Notes: generated by a model not told the origin, from the letters alone. A stretch of 64,000 nucleotides of DNA from CAMLIZ01 sp966212505 (GCA_966212505.1 CBIHRS010000001.1:186001-250000), one strand, 5' to 3'. Numbered from the stretch's first letter, positions 52,875 to 62,569 are shown. Made by a program: numbers and translations.

Positions 52875-55199
52875 TCAGTGCTTGAACAGATCGAGGATGC
52901 TCTTGCGCTCCTCGTCCGGTGACGCCGGGGCCGGCTTGTCGTCGAGCCCCAGCGTGCTCACGCCGTTGGCCAGCGTATATTCGTCGTAGTACCACTCGCC
53001 GCGCACGTTGACCACGCCGTCGGGCGGCGCCACCTCGGCCACCGGCACGCCCTTGAGCGCATGGCCCATGTAGTCGAGCCAGATCGGCAGCGCGAGGCCG
53101 CCGCCGCTTTCGCGGTCGCCGAGCTTGCGCGGGTTGTCGTAGCCGATCCACACCACCGCCACCACGCCGGGCTGGAAGCCGGCAAACCAGGCGTCGACCG
53201 CATCGTTGGTGGTGCCGGTCTTGCCGTAGATGTCGGGCCGCTTGAGCCGGGCCTGCGCCTGCGCCGCGGTGCCCGAGCGGGTGACCTCCTGCAGCAGGCT
53301 GTCGATCAGGAAGGCGTTGCGCGGCTCGATGCCGCGGTCGTCCTCCGTCAGCTCCGGCGGCTGGTAGGTGCCCAGCACCTTGCCGCGGCCGTCGGTGAGC
53401 CTGGTGATCAGGAAAGGCGTGCGGCGGTAGCCGCCGTTGGCCAGCTCCGCATAGCCCAGCGCCATCTGCATCGGCGTGACGCTGCCCGCGCCCAGCGCCA
53501 TCGTGAGGTTCTGCGGATGCTTGTCGACATCGAAGCCGAAGCGGCCCAGCCACTCCTGCGCATACGGCACGCCGATGCTCTGCAGGATGCGGATCGATAC
53601 CATGTTCTTCGATTTGGCCAGCGCGGTGCGCAGCGACATCGGGCCGTCGTAGCGGCCGTCGGAGTTCTTCGGCTCCCAGGGCTGGCCGCCGGTGGCTTCA
53701 GCATCGAAGCTCACCGGCGCATCGTTGACCACGGTCGACGGCGTGAAGCCCTTCTCGAGCGCGGCCGAGTAGATGAAAGGCTTGAGCGTGGAGCCTGGCT
53801 GGCGCCAGGCCTGGGTGACGTGGTTGAACTTGTTCTCGGAGTAGTCGAAGCCGCCGACCAGCGCGCGCACCGCGCCGGTCTTGGGGTCGAGCGACACGAA
53901 GGCACCTTGGACCTCCGGCTGCTGCGTGATGGTCCAGTTGCCGTCTTCGCCCTGCACCAGGCGCACCACCGAGCCGGTGCGGATCTGCACCTTGGGGCCG
54001 GCACGGTCGCTCAGCGCCGAGGCCACCGGCTTCAGGCCGTCGCCGGTGACGGTGATCCAGTCGCCGTTCTGCAGCGCGGCCACCACCTTGCCGCGGCTGG
54101 CCTCGAGCACGACGCCGGCCTTCAGCTCGTCGTTGTCAGGATGGTCGACCAGCGCCTCGGCGATGGCCGAATCCCACTCGTTGCGGTCGGCCGGCAGGTC
54201 GACGTAGTCTTCCGGGCCGCGGTAGGGCTGCTTGCGCACGTAGTCGAGGATGCCCTTGCGCAGCGCGCGATAGGCCACCTGCTGCTCGGCCGCGTTGACG
54301 GTGAGGTACACGTCGAGCCCGCGGCGGTAGGCATCGTCGCCGTACTGTGCGTAGATCAGCTGGCGCGCGAGCTCGGCCACGTATTCGGCATGCACCGGCA
54401 CGTCGGAAGGTGCCCGGAACTTCAGCACCTGCTTCCCCGCCGCGTCGCGCTGCTCGGCCGTGATGATGCCGCGCGCCAGCATGCGGTCGAGCACGTGGTG
54501 CTGGCGCTCGTAGGCGCGCTTGGGGTTGACGATCGGGTTGTGCGTGACCGGTGCCTGCGGCAGGCCGGCGAGCATCGCGGTCTCGGCGATGTTGAGGTCG
54601 GCCAGCGGCTTGCCGAAGTAGATCTCGCTGGCCGATGCGAAGCCATAGGCGCGCTGGCCGAGGAAGATCTGGTTCATGTAGACCTCGAGGATCTGCTCCT
54701 TGCTCAGCTGGCTCTCGATCTTGAAGGCCAGCAGCGCCTCGTAGATCTTGCGCACGTAGCTCTTCTTCGTGGAGAGATAGAAGTTGCGCGCCACCTGCAT
54801 CGTGATGGTGCCGCCGCCCTGCCCGCGCGAGCCGCGCAGCAGGTTGGACACCACCGCGCGCACCACGCCCTTGAGGTGCACGCCGCGGTGCTCGTAGAAC
54901 TGCGCATCCTCGGTGGCCACCACGGCATCGCGCAGCAGCCTGGGCATCTGCGCGATCGGCGTGTAGTTGCGCCGCTCCTCGCCGTATTCGCCCAGCAGCA
55001 CGCCGTCGGCCGAGTAGATGCGCATCGGCAGCTTGGGCCGGTAGTCGGTCAGCGCGCCGATCTCGGGCAGGTTGGGATAGCCGAGCGCATAGATCACGCC
55101 GGCCACCAGGGCCAGGCTCAGCACCGCCGCGACCATCAGGCCGAGCAGCACGGCGCCCAGGCGCACGAAGCGCCGGCGCAGCAGGGGATTGGAGAACAC
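52875..55199 (-). CDS. mrcA: Penicillin-binding protein 1A
   Basis: 774 residues from GTG 55199 (an ATG at 55277 is possible). Short cytoplasmic tail, TM helix (LGLMVAAVLSLALVAGVIYAL), GT51 glycosyltransferase domain with ATEDAQFYEHRGVHLKG and GQGGGTITMQVARN, then an OB-like insert and a transpeptidase domain with STLK (GSTLKPF), SKN and KTGTT. Makes and cross-links peptidoglycan strands in the periplasm. The last residues are disordered and acidic/basic mixed, without a special partner motif. Confidence 0.96.
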   Translation of the reverse strand: MFSNPLLRRRFVRLGAVLLGLMVAAVLSLALVAGVIYALGYPNLPEIGALTDYRPKLPMRIYSADGVLLGEYGEERRNYTPIAQMPRLLRDAVVATEDAQFYEHRGVHLKGVVRAVVSNLLRGSRGQGGGTITMQVARNFYLSTKKSYVRKIYEALLAFKIESQLSKEQILEVYMNQIFLGQRAYGFASASEIYFGKPLADLNIAETAMLAGLPQAPVTHNPIVNPKRAYERQHHVLDRMLARGIITAEQRDAAGKQVLKFRAPSDVPVHAEYVAELARQLIYAQYGDDAYRRGLDVYLTVNAAEQQVAYRALRKGILDYVRKQPYRGPEDYVDLPADRNEWDSAIAEALVDHPDNDELKAGVVLEASRGKVVAALQNGDWITVTGDGLKPVASALSDRAGPKVQIRTGSVVRLVQGEDGNWTITQQPEVQGAFVSLDPKTGAVRALVGGFDYSENKFNHVTQAWRQPGSTLKPFIYSAALEKGFTPSTVVNDAPVSFDAEATGGQPWEPKNSDGRYDGPMSLRTALAKSKNMVSIRILQSIGVPYAQEWLGRFGFDVDKHPQNLTMALGAGSVTPMQMALGYAELANGGYRRTPFLITRLTDGRGKVLGTYQPPELTEDDRGIEPRNAFLIDSLLQEVTRSGTAAQAQARLKRPDIYGKTGTTNDAVDAWFAGFQPGVVAVVWIGYDNPRKLGDRESGGGLALPIWLDYMGHALKGVPVAEVAPPDGVVNVRGEWYYDEYTLANGVSTLGLDDKPAPASPDEERKSILDLFKH

Positions 55200-55289
55200 G
55201 GAAGAAATCGCGAGGAGTCCCTGAGAATCAGCGGCGGAGCATAGCGTGCCCGCCGGGGCGATCTCCCCCCAGTGCAAGGGGCTTGAAAT

Positions 55290-55589
55290 TCACGCCTGCA
55301 GGTCGAGCAGCGAGCCCAGCGTCTGCCGTTCGGTCTTGAGCGTGAGCACGTTGGCCTGCAGCACATAGCTGCTGACCATTTGCCCGACGATGTCGTCGGC
55401 CAGCGATTCGCCTTCGAATGGCGAACGCGTGAGCGTGGCGCTCACGCCGCCGCCGGCCTGCTCGGCCTGCGCCACCTGCTGGCGGTGGAAGCCCGGTGTC
55501 TGCGCATTGGCGATGTTGTGCGCCGACGCGCCCAGCGACAGCTGCGCGGCATTGATACCCGACAGTGCGATGGAGGAGATGCTGTTCAT
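55290..55589 (-). CDS. Orphan flagellar-rod-like (FlgB/FlgC-type) protein
   Basis: 99 residues. The N-terminal SIALSGINAAQLSLGASAHNIANAQTPGF is the flagellar basal-body rod motif, and the C-terminal DDIVGQMVSSYVLQANVLTLKT resembles the matching C-terminal helix of FlgB/FlgC/FliE-like rod proteins. Shorter than FlgC (about 135) and with no flagellar gene near it. Start at 55589. Either a free rod component or a helix-forming relative with another role. Confidence 0.7.
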   Translation of the reverse strand: MNSISSIALSGINAAQLSLGASAHNIANAQTPGFHRQQVAQAEQAGGGVSATLTRSPFEGESLADDIVGQMVSSYVLQANVLTLKTERQTLGSLLDLQA

Positions 55590-55682
55590 GGCCGGCACAA
55601 TCGAAGTATCGGCAGGCCCGCCCGCGCCGTGAACCACCCGGCCGCCCCCACGCAGGCCACACCGAGAACTACGTCACGCGCG

Positions 55683-55976
55683 ATGGACCGCACCCATGAG
55701 CTGCTGATCGAGCCCGCCGGCTGGCGCATCGACGCGCCGGCCTCGGCCACGCTGCTGCAGGCCGCGCTGCAGGCGGGCATCCGCCTGCCCAGTTCATGCC
55801 GCAACGGCACCTGCCGCACCTGCATGTGCCGGCTGACGCAAGGGCGGGTGAGCTACCGCATCGAATGGCCGGGCCTGAGCGCCGAGGAAAAGCAGGAAGG
55901 CTGGATCCTGCCCTGCGTGGCCCATCCCGAGACCGACGTGGCGATCGAGGTGCCGTGGGCCGAGCGCATCGGTTAG
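55683..55976 (+). CDS. 2Fe-2S ferredoxin (plant type)
   Basis: 97 residues. Cysteines in SCRNGTCRTCMC (Cys39, 44, 47) and in LPCVAHP near 78 give the CX4CX2C...C ligand set of plant-type ferredoxins, inside a beta-grasp fold (LLIEPAGWRIDAPASATLLQAAL). Electron carrier; partner unknown. Divergent from the rod-like gene, 37 bases before the M50 peptidase gene. Confidence 0.93.
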   Translation: MDRTHELLIEPAGWRIDAPASATLLQAALQAGIRLPSSCRNGTCRTCMCRLTQGRVSYRIEWPGLSAEEKQEGWILPCVAHPETDVAIEVPWAERIG

Positions 55977-56012
55977 GGCCGAGACCAAGAGACCCACGAG
56001 GAGGAATCCTTC

Positions 56013-58553
56013 ATGAGCCGACTGCTCATCATCGCCGGCAGCCTCGCCGGTGCCTGGCTCGCGATGCAGCTGATCATCCTGATCAGCGTGCTGGTGCAGA
56101 TCCTCAGGCTGCCGCTGCGGCCCACGCGCATGCTGCGCGATCAGCCGGCTCCGCCGCTGTCGCCCGACCAGCAGGCCACGCTCGACGAGCTGCGGGGGCT
56201 GGGCTTCGAGCTGCACTGGCTGGGCGTGCAGCAGGTGGGCGACGACCGCTCGTATGCCGCCGCGGTGCTGCGCCACCGCGAACGGCCGGCGTTCGCCTCG
56301 GTCGGGTTCATCTCGTCGGCCTTCGGCGGCTACAGCATCGCGTTCCACAGCTTCGATGCGCAGGGCCGCCGGCTGGTCACCACCAACCGCATCGCCTGGC
56401 TGTCGTTCATCGACGAGGAGGCCAGCGTCCTGCAGGCCGATCCATGTGCCGATTCGCTGGCGGCGCACTGGCAGGCCCATGAGGCGCGGCTCGGTGCAGC
56501 CTGCCCGATGGCGCCCGAAGCGGCCTTCGATCGCATCTGCCGCGACTCCGACCGGTCCTTCGAGCGGTTGCGCCAAGCCGACGCACTCGTGCAGGACGGC
56601 AATGCCTGGCATCCGCGCCTGCGCACCGCGCTGCGCATCACGCGCCGTTGGTTCGCGCAGCGGCGCCGCCTGATGCGTCCCTTCGCCTGCGCGGCCACCT
56701 CGCCCGAGCACAAGGCCGCCTACCTCGCCCATTGCCACGAGCAGAACGACATCGAGCTGGAGCGCCGGCCGCCGCGCCACAACCTGAAGGCGACGCTGCT
56801 GATCGGATCGCTGGCGATCTCGCTCGCGGTCTGGAGCGCGGTGTTCGACTGGCGGCAGGCACTGGCGCTGGTGGCGGTGCTGCTGGTGCACGAGATGGGG
56901 CATGCGATCGCGATGCGTGCCTTCGGCTGGAAGGACATGAGCATGTTCTTCATCCCCTTCATGGGCGCCATCGTGACCGGCCAGCCGCGCGAGACCGCCG
57001 CATGGAAACAGGTGGTGTCGCTGCTTGCAGGCCCGCTGCCCGGGCTGATCGCCGGCGTGGCGGCGCTGACCTGGGCGAGCCATGCACCTGATCGCGCGTT
57101 CGTCAGCAATGTCGCGCTGATGGCGATCACGATCAACCTCTTCAACCTGCTGCCGATCACGCCGCTCGACGGCGGCCAGCTGGTCGACATCGCGCTGTTC
57201 AGCCGCTGGCCCCAGCTGCGCGCGGCCTTTGCGGTGGCCAGCGTCGTCGGCTTCGCGCTGCTGGCCTACAAGCTCGACAGCCCCAACGTGCTGGTGATCC
57301 TGTTCTTCATCGTGATCTCGATGCAGAGCCAGTGGCGCATTGCACAGGTGCAGCAGCACTGGCAGCCCGGGCTCGCACCGCGCGAGCAGTTGCGGCATCT
57401 CTACGTGCAGGTGCTGCAGCGCTGGCCCAAGCTGGCGCCTGCGCGCCAGCTCGTGATCGTGCGGGCGGCGCTGAAGCAGCGCCTGTTCCAGTTGCCGCGC
57501 TGGTGGGAAAGCCTGATCGTCGTGGCCGTGCTCGCTGCGGTGTGGGGCACGGCCGCACCCTACGCCATCGCGGCCTTCTGGCCCGAGAAGAGCGCCGCTC
57601 GCGCCCAGCGCGACGAGCGCACCACCGAACAACGCACCTTCGACCAGGCCTGGGCGACCTACGAAGACAAGGAAGAGCCCGAGGAGATCGCGGCCGCACT
57701 GGCGGTGCTCGATCAGCAGGCGGCCACGCTCGCACAGGACGACCCGCGGCGCTTCGACCTCGAGGTGGCCCACGCCGAGGCGGCGGAGCCCGACGAGCGC
57801 CGGCGCAGGATCGGTGCACTGGTGGGCGGCGAGCGCGACGGGCACGAGTGGAAGCGCAGCCATGTGCTCAGCCACGAGTTGCGGCGCATGGTCGTCAACA
57901 GCTTCGAGCTCGATGCGCCGAGCCGCATCGAGCGCTACCAGGCCGGCATCGCCTGGGCCGAGCAGGTGGCGCCCGCGGCACTCGCGCCCACCATCGACCT
58001 GCGGCTGCGGTTGGTCGAGGCCATCGACGATGCTGGCAACACCGACAAGGCGCGCCCGATGCTGGTCGACCTGCAGCGCCGTGCCGAAACTGCCGACGAC
58101 CGCCAATGCGAGCTGCAGACGGTCGTCCGCGCCCGCACCTGGTTCCACCTCAGCCACCGCGAGAGCGCGCAGGCACTGGCGCTGCTGGAGCAGTCGGCCT
58201 TCGCCGGCAAGATCCGCGAGGGCAAGGGCGGCCTGGCCGTCGACCAGGCCTGGGCGCTGCTGCTCGACGGGCAGGCGGCGCGTGGCAGCGCGCAGATGCG
58301 CAAGGCCTTGTCATCGCCTCGAGGCGATGGACATGTCCGCGATCCGCTGGACATGGCGCATGCGCTGCTGCGCAACGGGCAGACCGACGAGGCGCGTGCG
58401 CTGATCAGCCAATCGCCCTGGCAATGCCGCCTGGCGCTGGAGGGTTGGCAACAACACGAGCGCATGGAACCGTGGCAGCGCCTGCGCGACAAGGCGCTGC
58501 AGGACAGCGCCCGCGCGATCTGCCCGCCGCCGGCACCGAAGCCTGAGGCATGA
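56013..58553 (+). CDS. Large M50-type intramembrane metalloprotease
   Basis: 846 residues. An N-terminal TM (about 5-30) and soluble part (about 40-245), a hydrophobic core with zinc motif HEMGH (His293, Glu294, His297) and the second motif LLPITPLDGGQLVD (Asp near 385), two further helices (about 410-440 and 505-525), then a 310-residue TPR-like helical tail rich in A, R and E. The protease core should be active. The long soluble flanks are unusual for site-2 proteases and may sense or present the substrate. Start after GAGGAGGAATCCTTC. Confidence 0.9.
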   Translation: MSRLLIIAGSLAGAWLAMQLIILISVLVQILRLPLRPTRMLRDQPAPPLSPDQQATLDELRGLGFELHWLGVQQVGDDRSYAAAVLRHRERPAFASVGFISSAFGGYSIAFHSFDAQGRRLVTTNRIAWLSFIDEEASVLQADPCADSLAAHWQAHEARLGAACPMAPEAAFDRICRDSDRSFERLRQADALVQDGNAWHPRLRTALRITRRWFAQRRRLMRPFACAATSPEHKAAYLAHCHEQNDIELERRPPRHNLKATLLIGSLAISLAVWSAVFDWRQALALVAVLLVHEMGHAIAMRAFGWKDMSMFFIPFMGAIVTGQPRETAAWKQVVSLLAGPLPGLIAGVAALTWASHAPDRAFVSNVALMAITINLFNLLPITPLDGGQLVDIALFSRWPQLRAAFAVASVVGFALLAYKLDSPNVLVILFFIVISMQSQWRIAQVQQHWQPGLAPREQLRHLYVQVLQRWPKLAPARQLVIVRAALKQRLFQLPRWWESLIVVAVLAAVWGTAAPYAIAAFWPEKSAARAQRDERTTEQRTFDQAWATYEDKEEPEEIAAALAVLDQQAATLAQDDPRRFDLEVAHAEAAEPDERRRRIGALVGGERDGHEWKRSHVLSHELRRMVVNSFELDAPSRIERYQAGIAWAEQVAPAALAPTIDLRLRLVEAIDDAGNTDKARPMLVDLQRRAETADDRQCELQTVVRARTWFHLSHRESAQALALLEQSAFAGKIREGKGGLAVDQAWALLLDGQAARGSAQMRKALSSPRGDGHVRDPLDMAHALLRNGQTDEARALISQSPWQCRLALEGWQQHERMEPWQRLRDKALQDSARAICPPPAPKPEA

Positions 58554-58783
58554 TGCCCGCCATGGACCTCATCGACTTCGAACTCCGCGGCGACCACATC
58601 ACGCTCGACGCCCTGCTCAAGGCCACCGGCCTGGCCGACAGCGGCGGCGCCGCCAAGGCGATGGTGGCCGACGGCAAGGTGCAGGTCGATGGGCAGCAGG
58701 AGCTGCGCAAGACCTGCAAGATCCGCGCGGGCCAGGTGGTGGCGCTGGCCGGCGTGCGCATCAAGGTGCGCAGCGCTGCCTGA
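58550..58783 (+). CDS. S4-domain RNA-binding protein (YbcJ-like)
   Basis: 77 residues, start at 58550 (another ATG at 58562). The S4 fold shows in DALLKATGLADSGGAAKAMVADGKVQVDGQ and the C-terminal strand RAGQVVALAGVRIKV. These short proteins bind structured RNA. The ATG overlaps the stop of the protease gene (ATGA), so it is translationally coupled. Confidence 0.9.
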   Translation: MMPAMDLIDFELRGDHITLDALLKATGLADSGGAAKAMVADGKVQVDGQQELRKTCKIRAGQVVALAGVRIKVRSAA

Positions 58784-58786
58784 GGC

Positions 58787-59581
58787 TCAAGGGGAGCCTT
58801 CCTCGCGGAACAGCACCGCGCGGCTGCGGCTGGTCTCGATCGAGCCGCGGCCGTGGCGCAGCTCCACCGCATAGCGGCCATCGGCGAGGCGGCGCGCACA
58901 GGCCACGCCGTGCAGGTTGACGATCGCGTTGCGGTGCACCTGCACGAACACACGCGGATCGAGCTGCGGCAACAGGTCGCGCAGCGGCGTGCGGATCAGC
59001 GCCTCGGCATCGGCGGTGAGCACCTGCGTGTAGCCGGGCACGGCCTTGAAGGCCAGCACATCGGCCACGTTGAGCAGCCGCACCGTCGTGCCCACCGTGG
59101 CCTTGATCCAGTCGAGCCGGGGCGTCTCGGCCACGCCGGCGCCGGCCCGCATCGCCTGGGCCACCTCTTCCAGCCGCTGCGCCACCTGCTCGCCCTGCCG
59201 GCGCTCGCGCAGCCGCATGCGCAGCCGCGCCACCGTCTCGGCCAGCCGCTCGGCCTCGAGCGGCTTGAGCAGATAGTCGGCCGCGCGCTGCTCGAAGGCC
59301 GACACCGCGTACTGGTCGTAGGCGGTGAGGAAGACGATCTCGACCTGGCCCTTGAGCTGCGCGGCCGCCTCCAGCCCGGTCATGCGCGGCATCTGCACGT
59401 CGAGGAACACGACGTCGGGCGCATGGCTGCGCACCGCCTGCACCGCCTCGTGGCCGTTGGCGGCCTCGGCCAGGATCGCGAGCTCGGGCCAGCACAGCGC
59501 CAGTTGCTCGCGCAGGTCGGCACGCAGCCAGGGTTCGTCGTCGGCGATCACGGCCGTGTACCGCGGGTCGCTCAGGCTCAT
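58787..59581 (-). CDS. LytTR-family response regulator
   Basis: 264 residues. Receiver domain (about 9-122; the pair DDEPWLR, phospho-acceptor in VVFLDVQMPRMTG, YLLKPLEAERL) and LytTR DNA-binding domain (about 160-258, VADVLAFKAVPGYTQVLT and VFVQVHRNAIVN). Its start overlaps the stop of the LytS-type kinase gene (ATGA), so the pair forms a two-component system. A second regulator of this family is at 5081. Confidence 0.94.
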   Translation of the reverse strand: MSLSDPRYTAVIADDEPWLRADLREQLALCWPELAILAEAANGHEAVQAVRSHAPDVVFLDVQMPRMTGLEAAAQLKGQVEIVFLTAYDQYAVSAFEQRAADYLLKPLEAERLAETVARLRMRLRERRQGEQVAQRLEEVAQAMRAGAGVAETPRLDWIKATVGTTVRLLNVADVLAFKAVPGYTQVLTADAEALIRTPLRDLLPQLDPRVFVQVHRNAIVNLHGVACARRLADGRYAVELRHGRGSIETSRSRAVLFREEGSP

Positions 59582-60696
59582 GGCAGGTCTCCTGGCTGGA
59601 ACGGCAGCGTGAGCTGCGCGCAGCAGCCGCCACCGGGGATCGAGAGCATGTCGAAGCGGGCGTTGTCGCCGTGCACGGCGCGCAGCCGCTGCCGCAGCCA
59701 CTGCAGCCCATGGCCGCTGCCGGGCTGCGGCGGCGTGGGCTTGAGGCCGGGGCCGTTGTCGGTCACGCGCAGCAGCAGGTTGGCGCCTTCGCGGCGCGCG
59801 CCGATGCTCACACGCGGGGTCGAGCCGTCTTCGGGATCGGCGTGCTTGAAGGCGTTTTCCAGCAGCGTGAGCAGCATGGCCGGCGGCAGCCGTGCCGCGC
59901 GCAGCTCGGGCGCCACGTCGATCTCGAACACCAGGCGCCCATCGACCCGCACCGACTGGATCGCCGCGAAGGCCTCGCACAGCTCGAGCTCGTGCGCGAG
60001 GCTGACCTCGGCCTGGCGCAGGCTGGGGAGGGCGGCGCGGAAGTAGCGGATCAGCTGATCGATCAGGTGCTGCGCCAGGTCGGCATCGCGGCGCACGAGG
60101 TAGCGCAGGTTGGCCAGCGCGTTGTAGAGGAAATGCGGCTCCACCTGGGCCTGCAGCAGCTGCAGCGCGATGCGCGCGCGCTCGGCATCGGCCTCGGCCG
60201 CACCGGCCTGGCTGCGCAGGGCCTCGGCCTGCAGGCCGAACAGCCGGCGCTGCTGCTCGCGATCACGATCGCGCAGATGGCCCAGCCACCACAGCGCGGT
60301 GCCGATCAGCGCACCGAGCACGATGCCCCCGCCGATCGAATGCCAGCCCACCGGCTGGCCCAGCATCAGCGCGAGGGTGGCGTGGTGGCGCAGCATTGCG
60401 CTGAAGCCCAGGCCCAGCACGCTGCCCGCCGCACCGCCGGCCATGCAGACGGCCGGATACGCCCAAGGGCGCGATGCCCAGCCCTGCGGCACCAGCGCGG
60501 CCGCCCCGAGCACACCGGCCAGCGACAGCGCCAGCACCGGCAGCAGCACGCGCCAGAACATCGCCGGCGCGCGCGGCCCTTCGAGCAGCACCAGCGCACA
60601 GAGCCCCACCGCCAGCACCGCCACCACCACGGCATGCTGCCGCAGCAGCGCATCCTCGGAACTCGCGGGCGGGGACACGTCGGACTTCATCATCAT
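59578..60696 (-). CDS. LytS/YehU-type sensor histidine kinase
   Basis: 372 residues from the first of three ATGs at 60696. Four or so TM helices (about 23-130), a short linker with a coiled coil (QQRRLFGLQAEALRSQAG), then the LytS-type His-kinase (His_kinase) box QVEPHFLYNALANLRYLV and HATPase motifs LLENAFKHA, DNGPGLKP. No extracytoplasmic sensor domain, so the membrane part senses. Signal unknown. Confidence 0.93.
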   Translation of the reverse strand: MMMKSDVSPPASSEDALLRQHAVVVAVLAVGLCALVLLEGPRAPAMFWRVLLPVLALSLAGVLGAAALVPQGWASRPWAYPAVCMAGGAAGSVLGLGFSAMLRHHATLALMLGQPVGWHSIGGGIVLGALIGTALWWLGHLRDRDREQQRRLFGLQAEALRSQAGAAEADAERARIALQLLQAQVEPHFLYNALANLRYLVRRDADLAQHLIDQLIRYFRAALPSLRQAEVSLAHELELCEAFAAIQSVRVDGRLVFEIDVAPELRAARLPPAMLLTLLENAFKHADPEDGSTPRVSIGARREGANLLLRVTDNGPGLKPTPPQPGSGHGLQWLRQRLRAVHGDNARFDMLSIPGGGCCAQLTLPFQPGDLP

Positions 60697-60907
60697 CGCG
60701 CGGCGATTATCGGGAGGATCGCCTGCTCGGCGGCGCCGCGCGCGCCCTCGAACCGGCGGACGGCTGATCGATGCTGCTGAACTGCCGATGCGCAGCGGCG
60801 AACGGCAGTGCACGCCGGCGCCCGCCTCGCTTATGATCGGCGCCGGCCGTGCATCAGCGCGGTCACGTCGCTCGGACGGTTCCGGGCGCTCACGTGAAAG
60901 ACAATCC

Positions 60908-62137
60908 ATGTCCTCTGCATCGGGCAAGCGCCGCTTCGCGCGCATCGACCGCCTCCCCCCCTACGTCTTCAACATCACGGCCGAGCTCAAGCTCGCGGCC
61001 CGCCGGCGCGGCGAAGACATCATCGACATGAGCATGGGCAACCCCGACGGGGCCACGCCGCCGCACATCGTCGCCAAGCTCACCGAAGCCGCGCAGCGCC
61101 CCGACACCCACGGCTACTCGGCCTCCAAGGGCATTCCGCGCCTGCGCCGCGCGATCTCGCACTGGTACCACGACCGCTACGGCGTGAGCATCGATCCCGA
61201 CACCGAAGCCATCGTCACCATCGGCTCGAAGGAAGGCCTGGCGCACCTGATGCTCGCCACGCTCGACCGCGGCGACACGGTGCTGGTGCCCGACCCGAGC
61301 TACCCGATCCACATCTACGGCGCGGTGATCGCCGGGGCCGACATCCGCTCGGTGCCCAACACGCCCGAGGTCGACTTCTTCGCCGAGCTCGAGCGCGCGA
61401 TCAAGGGCAGCTACCCCAAGCCCAAGATGATCGTGATCGGCTTTCCGTCGAACCCCACCGCGCAGTGCGTGGAGCTGGAGTTCTTCGAGCGCGTGATCGC
61501 GCTGGCCAAGCGGCACGACATCTTCGTGGTGCACGACCTCGCCTATGCCGACATCGTGTTCGACGGCTGGAAGGCGCCCAGCATCATGCAGGTGCCCGGC
61601 GCGAAGGACATCGCGGTCGAGTTCTTCACGATGAGCAAGAGCTACAACATGGCGGGCTGGCGCGTGGGCTTCATGGTGGGCAACCCCGAGCTGGTGGCCG
61701 CGCTGGCGCGCATCAAGAGCTACCACGACTACGGCACCTTCACGCCGGTGCAGGTGGCGGCCATTGCCGCGCTCGAGGGCGACCAGCAGTGCGTGAAGGA
61801 GATCGCGGCCAGATACCAGAGCCGGCGCGACGTGCTGGTGAAAGGGCTGCGCGAGGCCGGTTGGGATGTGGATTGCCCCAAGGCCTCGATGTACATCTGG
61901 GCGCGCATTCCGGAGCCCTATCGCGAGCTGGGATCGCTGGAGTTCGCAAAGCAGCTGCTGGCCAAGGCCAAGGTCTCGGTCTCGCCGGGCATCGGCTTCG
62001 GCGACTACGGCGACGGGCACGTGCGCTTCGCGCTGATCGAGAACGAATCGCGCATCCGGCAGGCGATCCGCGGGATCAAGGCGATGTTCAGGGCCGATGG
62101 GCTGCTGAAGCCTGCGGCCGCATCGAGCGCCGCTTGA
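60908..62137 (+). CDS. alaC: Alanine transaminase-type aminotransferase (AlaC-like)
   Basis: 409 residues, fold type I PLP aminotransferase. Lys in the motif SKSYNMAGWR (about 240-250) binds PLP; other conserved parts are GNPDGATPPHIV, GSKEGLAHLML, GFPSNPTAQC and HDLAYADIVFD. AlaC-type proteins convert pyruvate and glutamate to alanine. Start after CGTGAAAGACAATCC, no clear Shine-Dalgarno. Confidence 0.93.
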   Translation: MSSASGKRRFARIDRLPPYVFNITAELKLAARRRGEDIIDMSMGNPDGATPPHIVAKLTEAAQRPDTHGYSASKGIPRLRRAISHWYHDRYGVSIDPDTEAIVTIGSKEGLAHLMLATLDRGDTVLVPDPSYPIHIYGAVIAGADIRSVPNTPEVDFFAELERAIKGSYPKPKMIVIGFPSNPTAQCVELEFFERVIALAKRHDIFVVHDLAYADIVFDGWKAPSIMQVPGAKDIAVEFFTMSKSYNMAGWRVGFMVGNPELVAALARIKSYHDYGTFTPVQVAAIAALEGDQQCVKEIAARYQSRRDVLVKGLREAGWDVDCPKASMYIWARIPEPYRELGSLEFAKQLLAKAKVSVSPGIGFGDYGDGHVRFALIENESRIRQAIRGIKAMFRADGLLKPAAASSAA

Positions 62138-62176
62138 TCGGTTGAGGTGGGAGCGGGATCGAACCGTCGGCCCGCC

Positions 62177-62551
62177 TCACGACCCGGAAGCACGAGACCG
62201 CGTTCTCCCCGCGCTGCGCTGCTTCAGCCTGTGCCCCACGTCGACGATCGCCTTGATCGCCGGCGTCAGCTCGCGGCCCAGCTCGGTGAGCGAATACTCG
62301 ACCGTCGGCGGCGAGGTCTTCATCACGCGGCGGGACACCACGCCCGCGTCTTCCAGCGTCTTCAGCCGCGTCGACAAGACCTTGGCCGAGATGCCCTTCA
62401 CGTCGCCCTTCAGCTCGCTGAAACGGCGCGGCGCCTCGCTCAGGTACCAGATCACATGCGGCGTCCATGCGCCGCCGAGCAGGCCCATGCATTCGCTCAG
62501 CGGGCAGCCCTCGGGCAGCGGCGCGACCCGGTTCTTGCGCACGGGGACCAT
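62177..62551 (-). CDS. HxlR-family transcriptional regulator
   Basis: 124 residues. Winged HTH of the HxlR type: CPLSECMGLLGGAWTPHVIWYLSE, RRFSELKGDVKGISAKVLSTRLKTLE and the wing with SRRVMKTSPPTVEYSLTELG. Cysteines 16 and 21 precede the HTH, as in redox- or electrophile-sensing relatives. Divergent from the nitronate monooxygenase gene with a 147-base region holding repeated GGTTACC sites. Confidence 0.92.
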   Translation of the reverse strand: MVPVRKNRVAPLPEGCPLSECMGLLGGAWTPHVIWYLSEAPRRFSELKGDVKGISAKVLSTRLKTLEDAGVVSRRVMKTSPPTVEYSLTELGRELTPAIKAIVDVGHRLKQRSAGRTRSRASGS

Positions 62552-62569
62552 GTTTCTCGCTCCTCACCT

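Noticed and set aside
53061..55244. 727-codon + strand frame opposite mrcA
   Set aside because: Antisense shadow of a clearly functional PBP1A.
62140..62200. tRNA-like 3' half on the - strand (GGTTCGATCCCGC)
   Set aside because: The T-arm has a mismatch, no acceptor or anticodon stems can be formed and it overlaps the HxlR 3' end; chance similarity.
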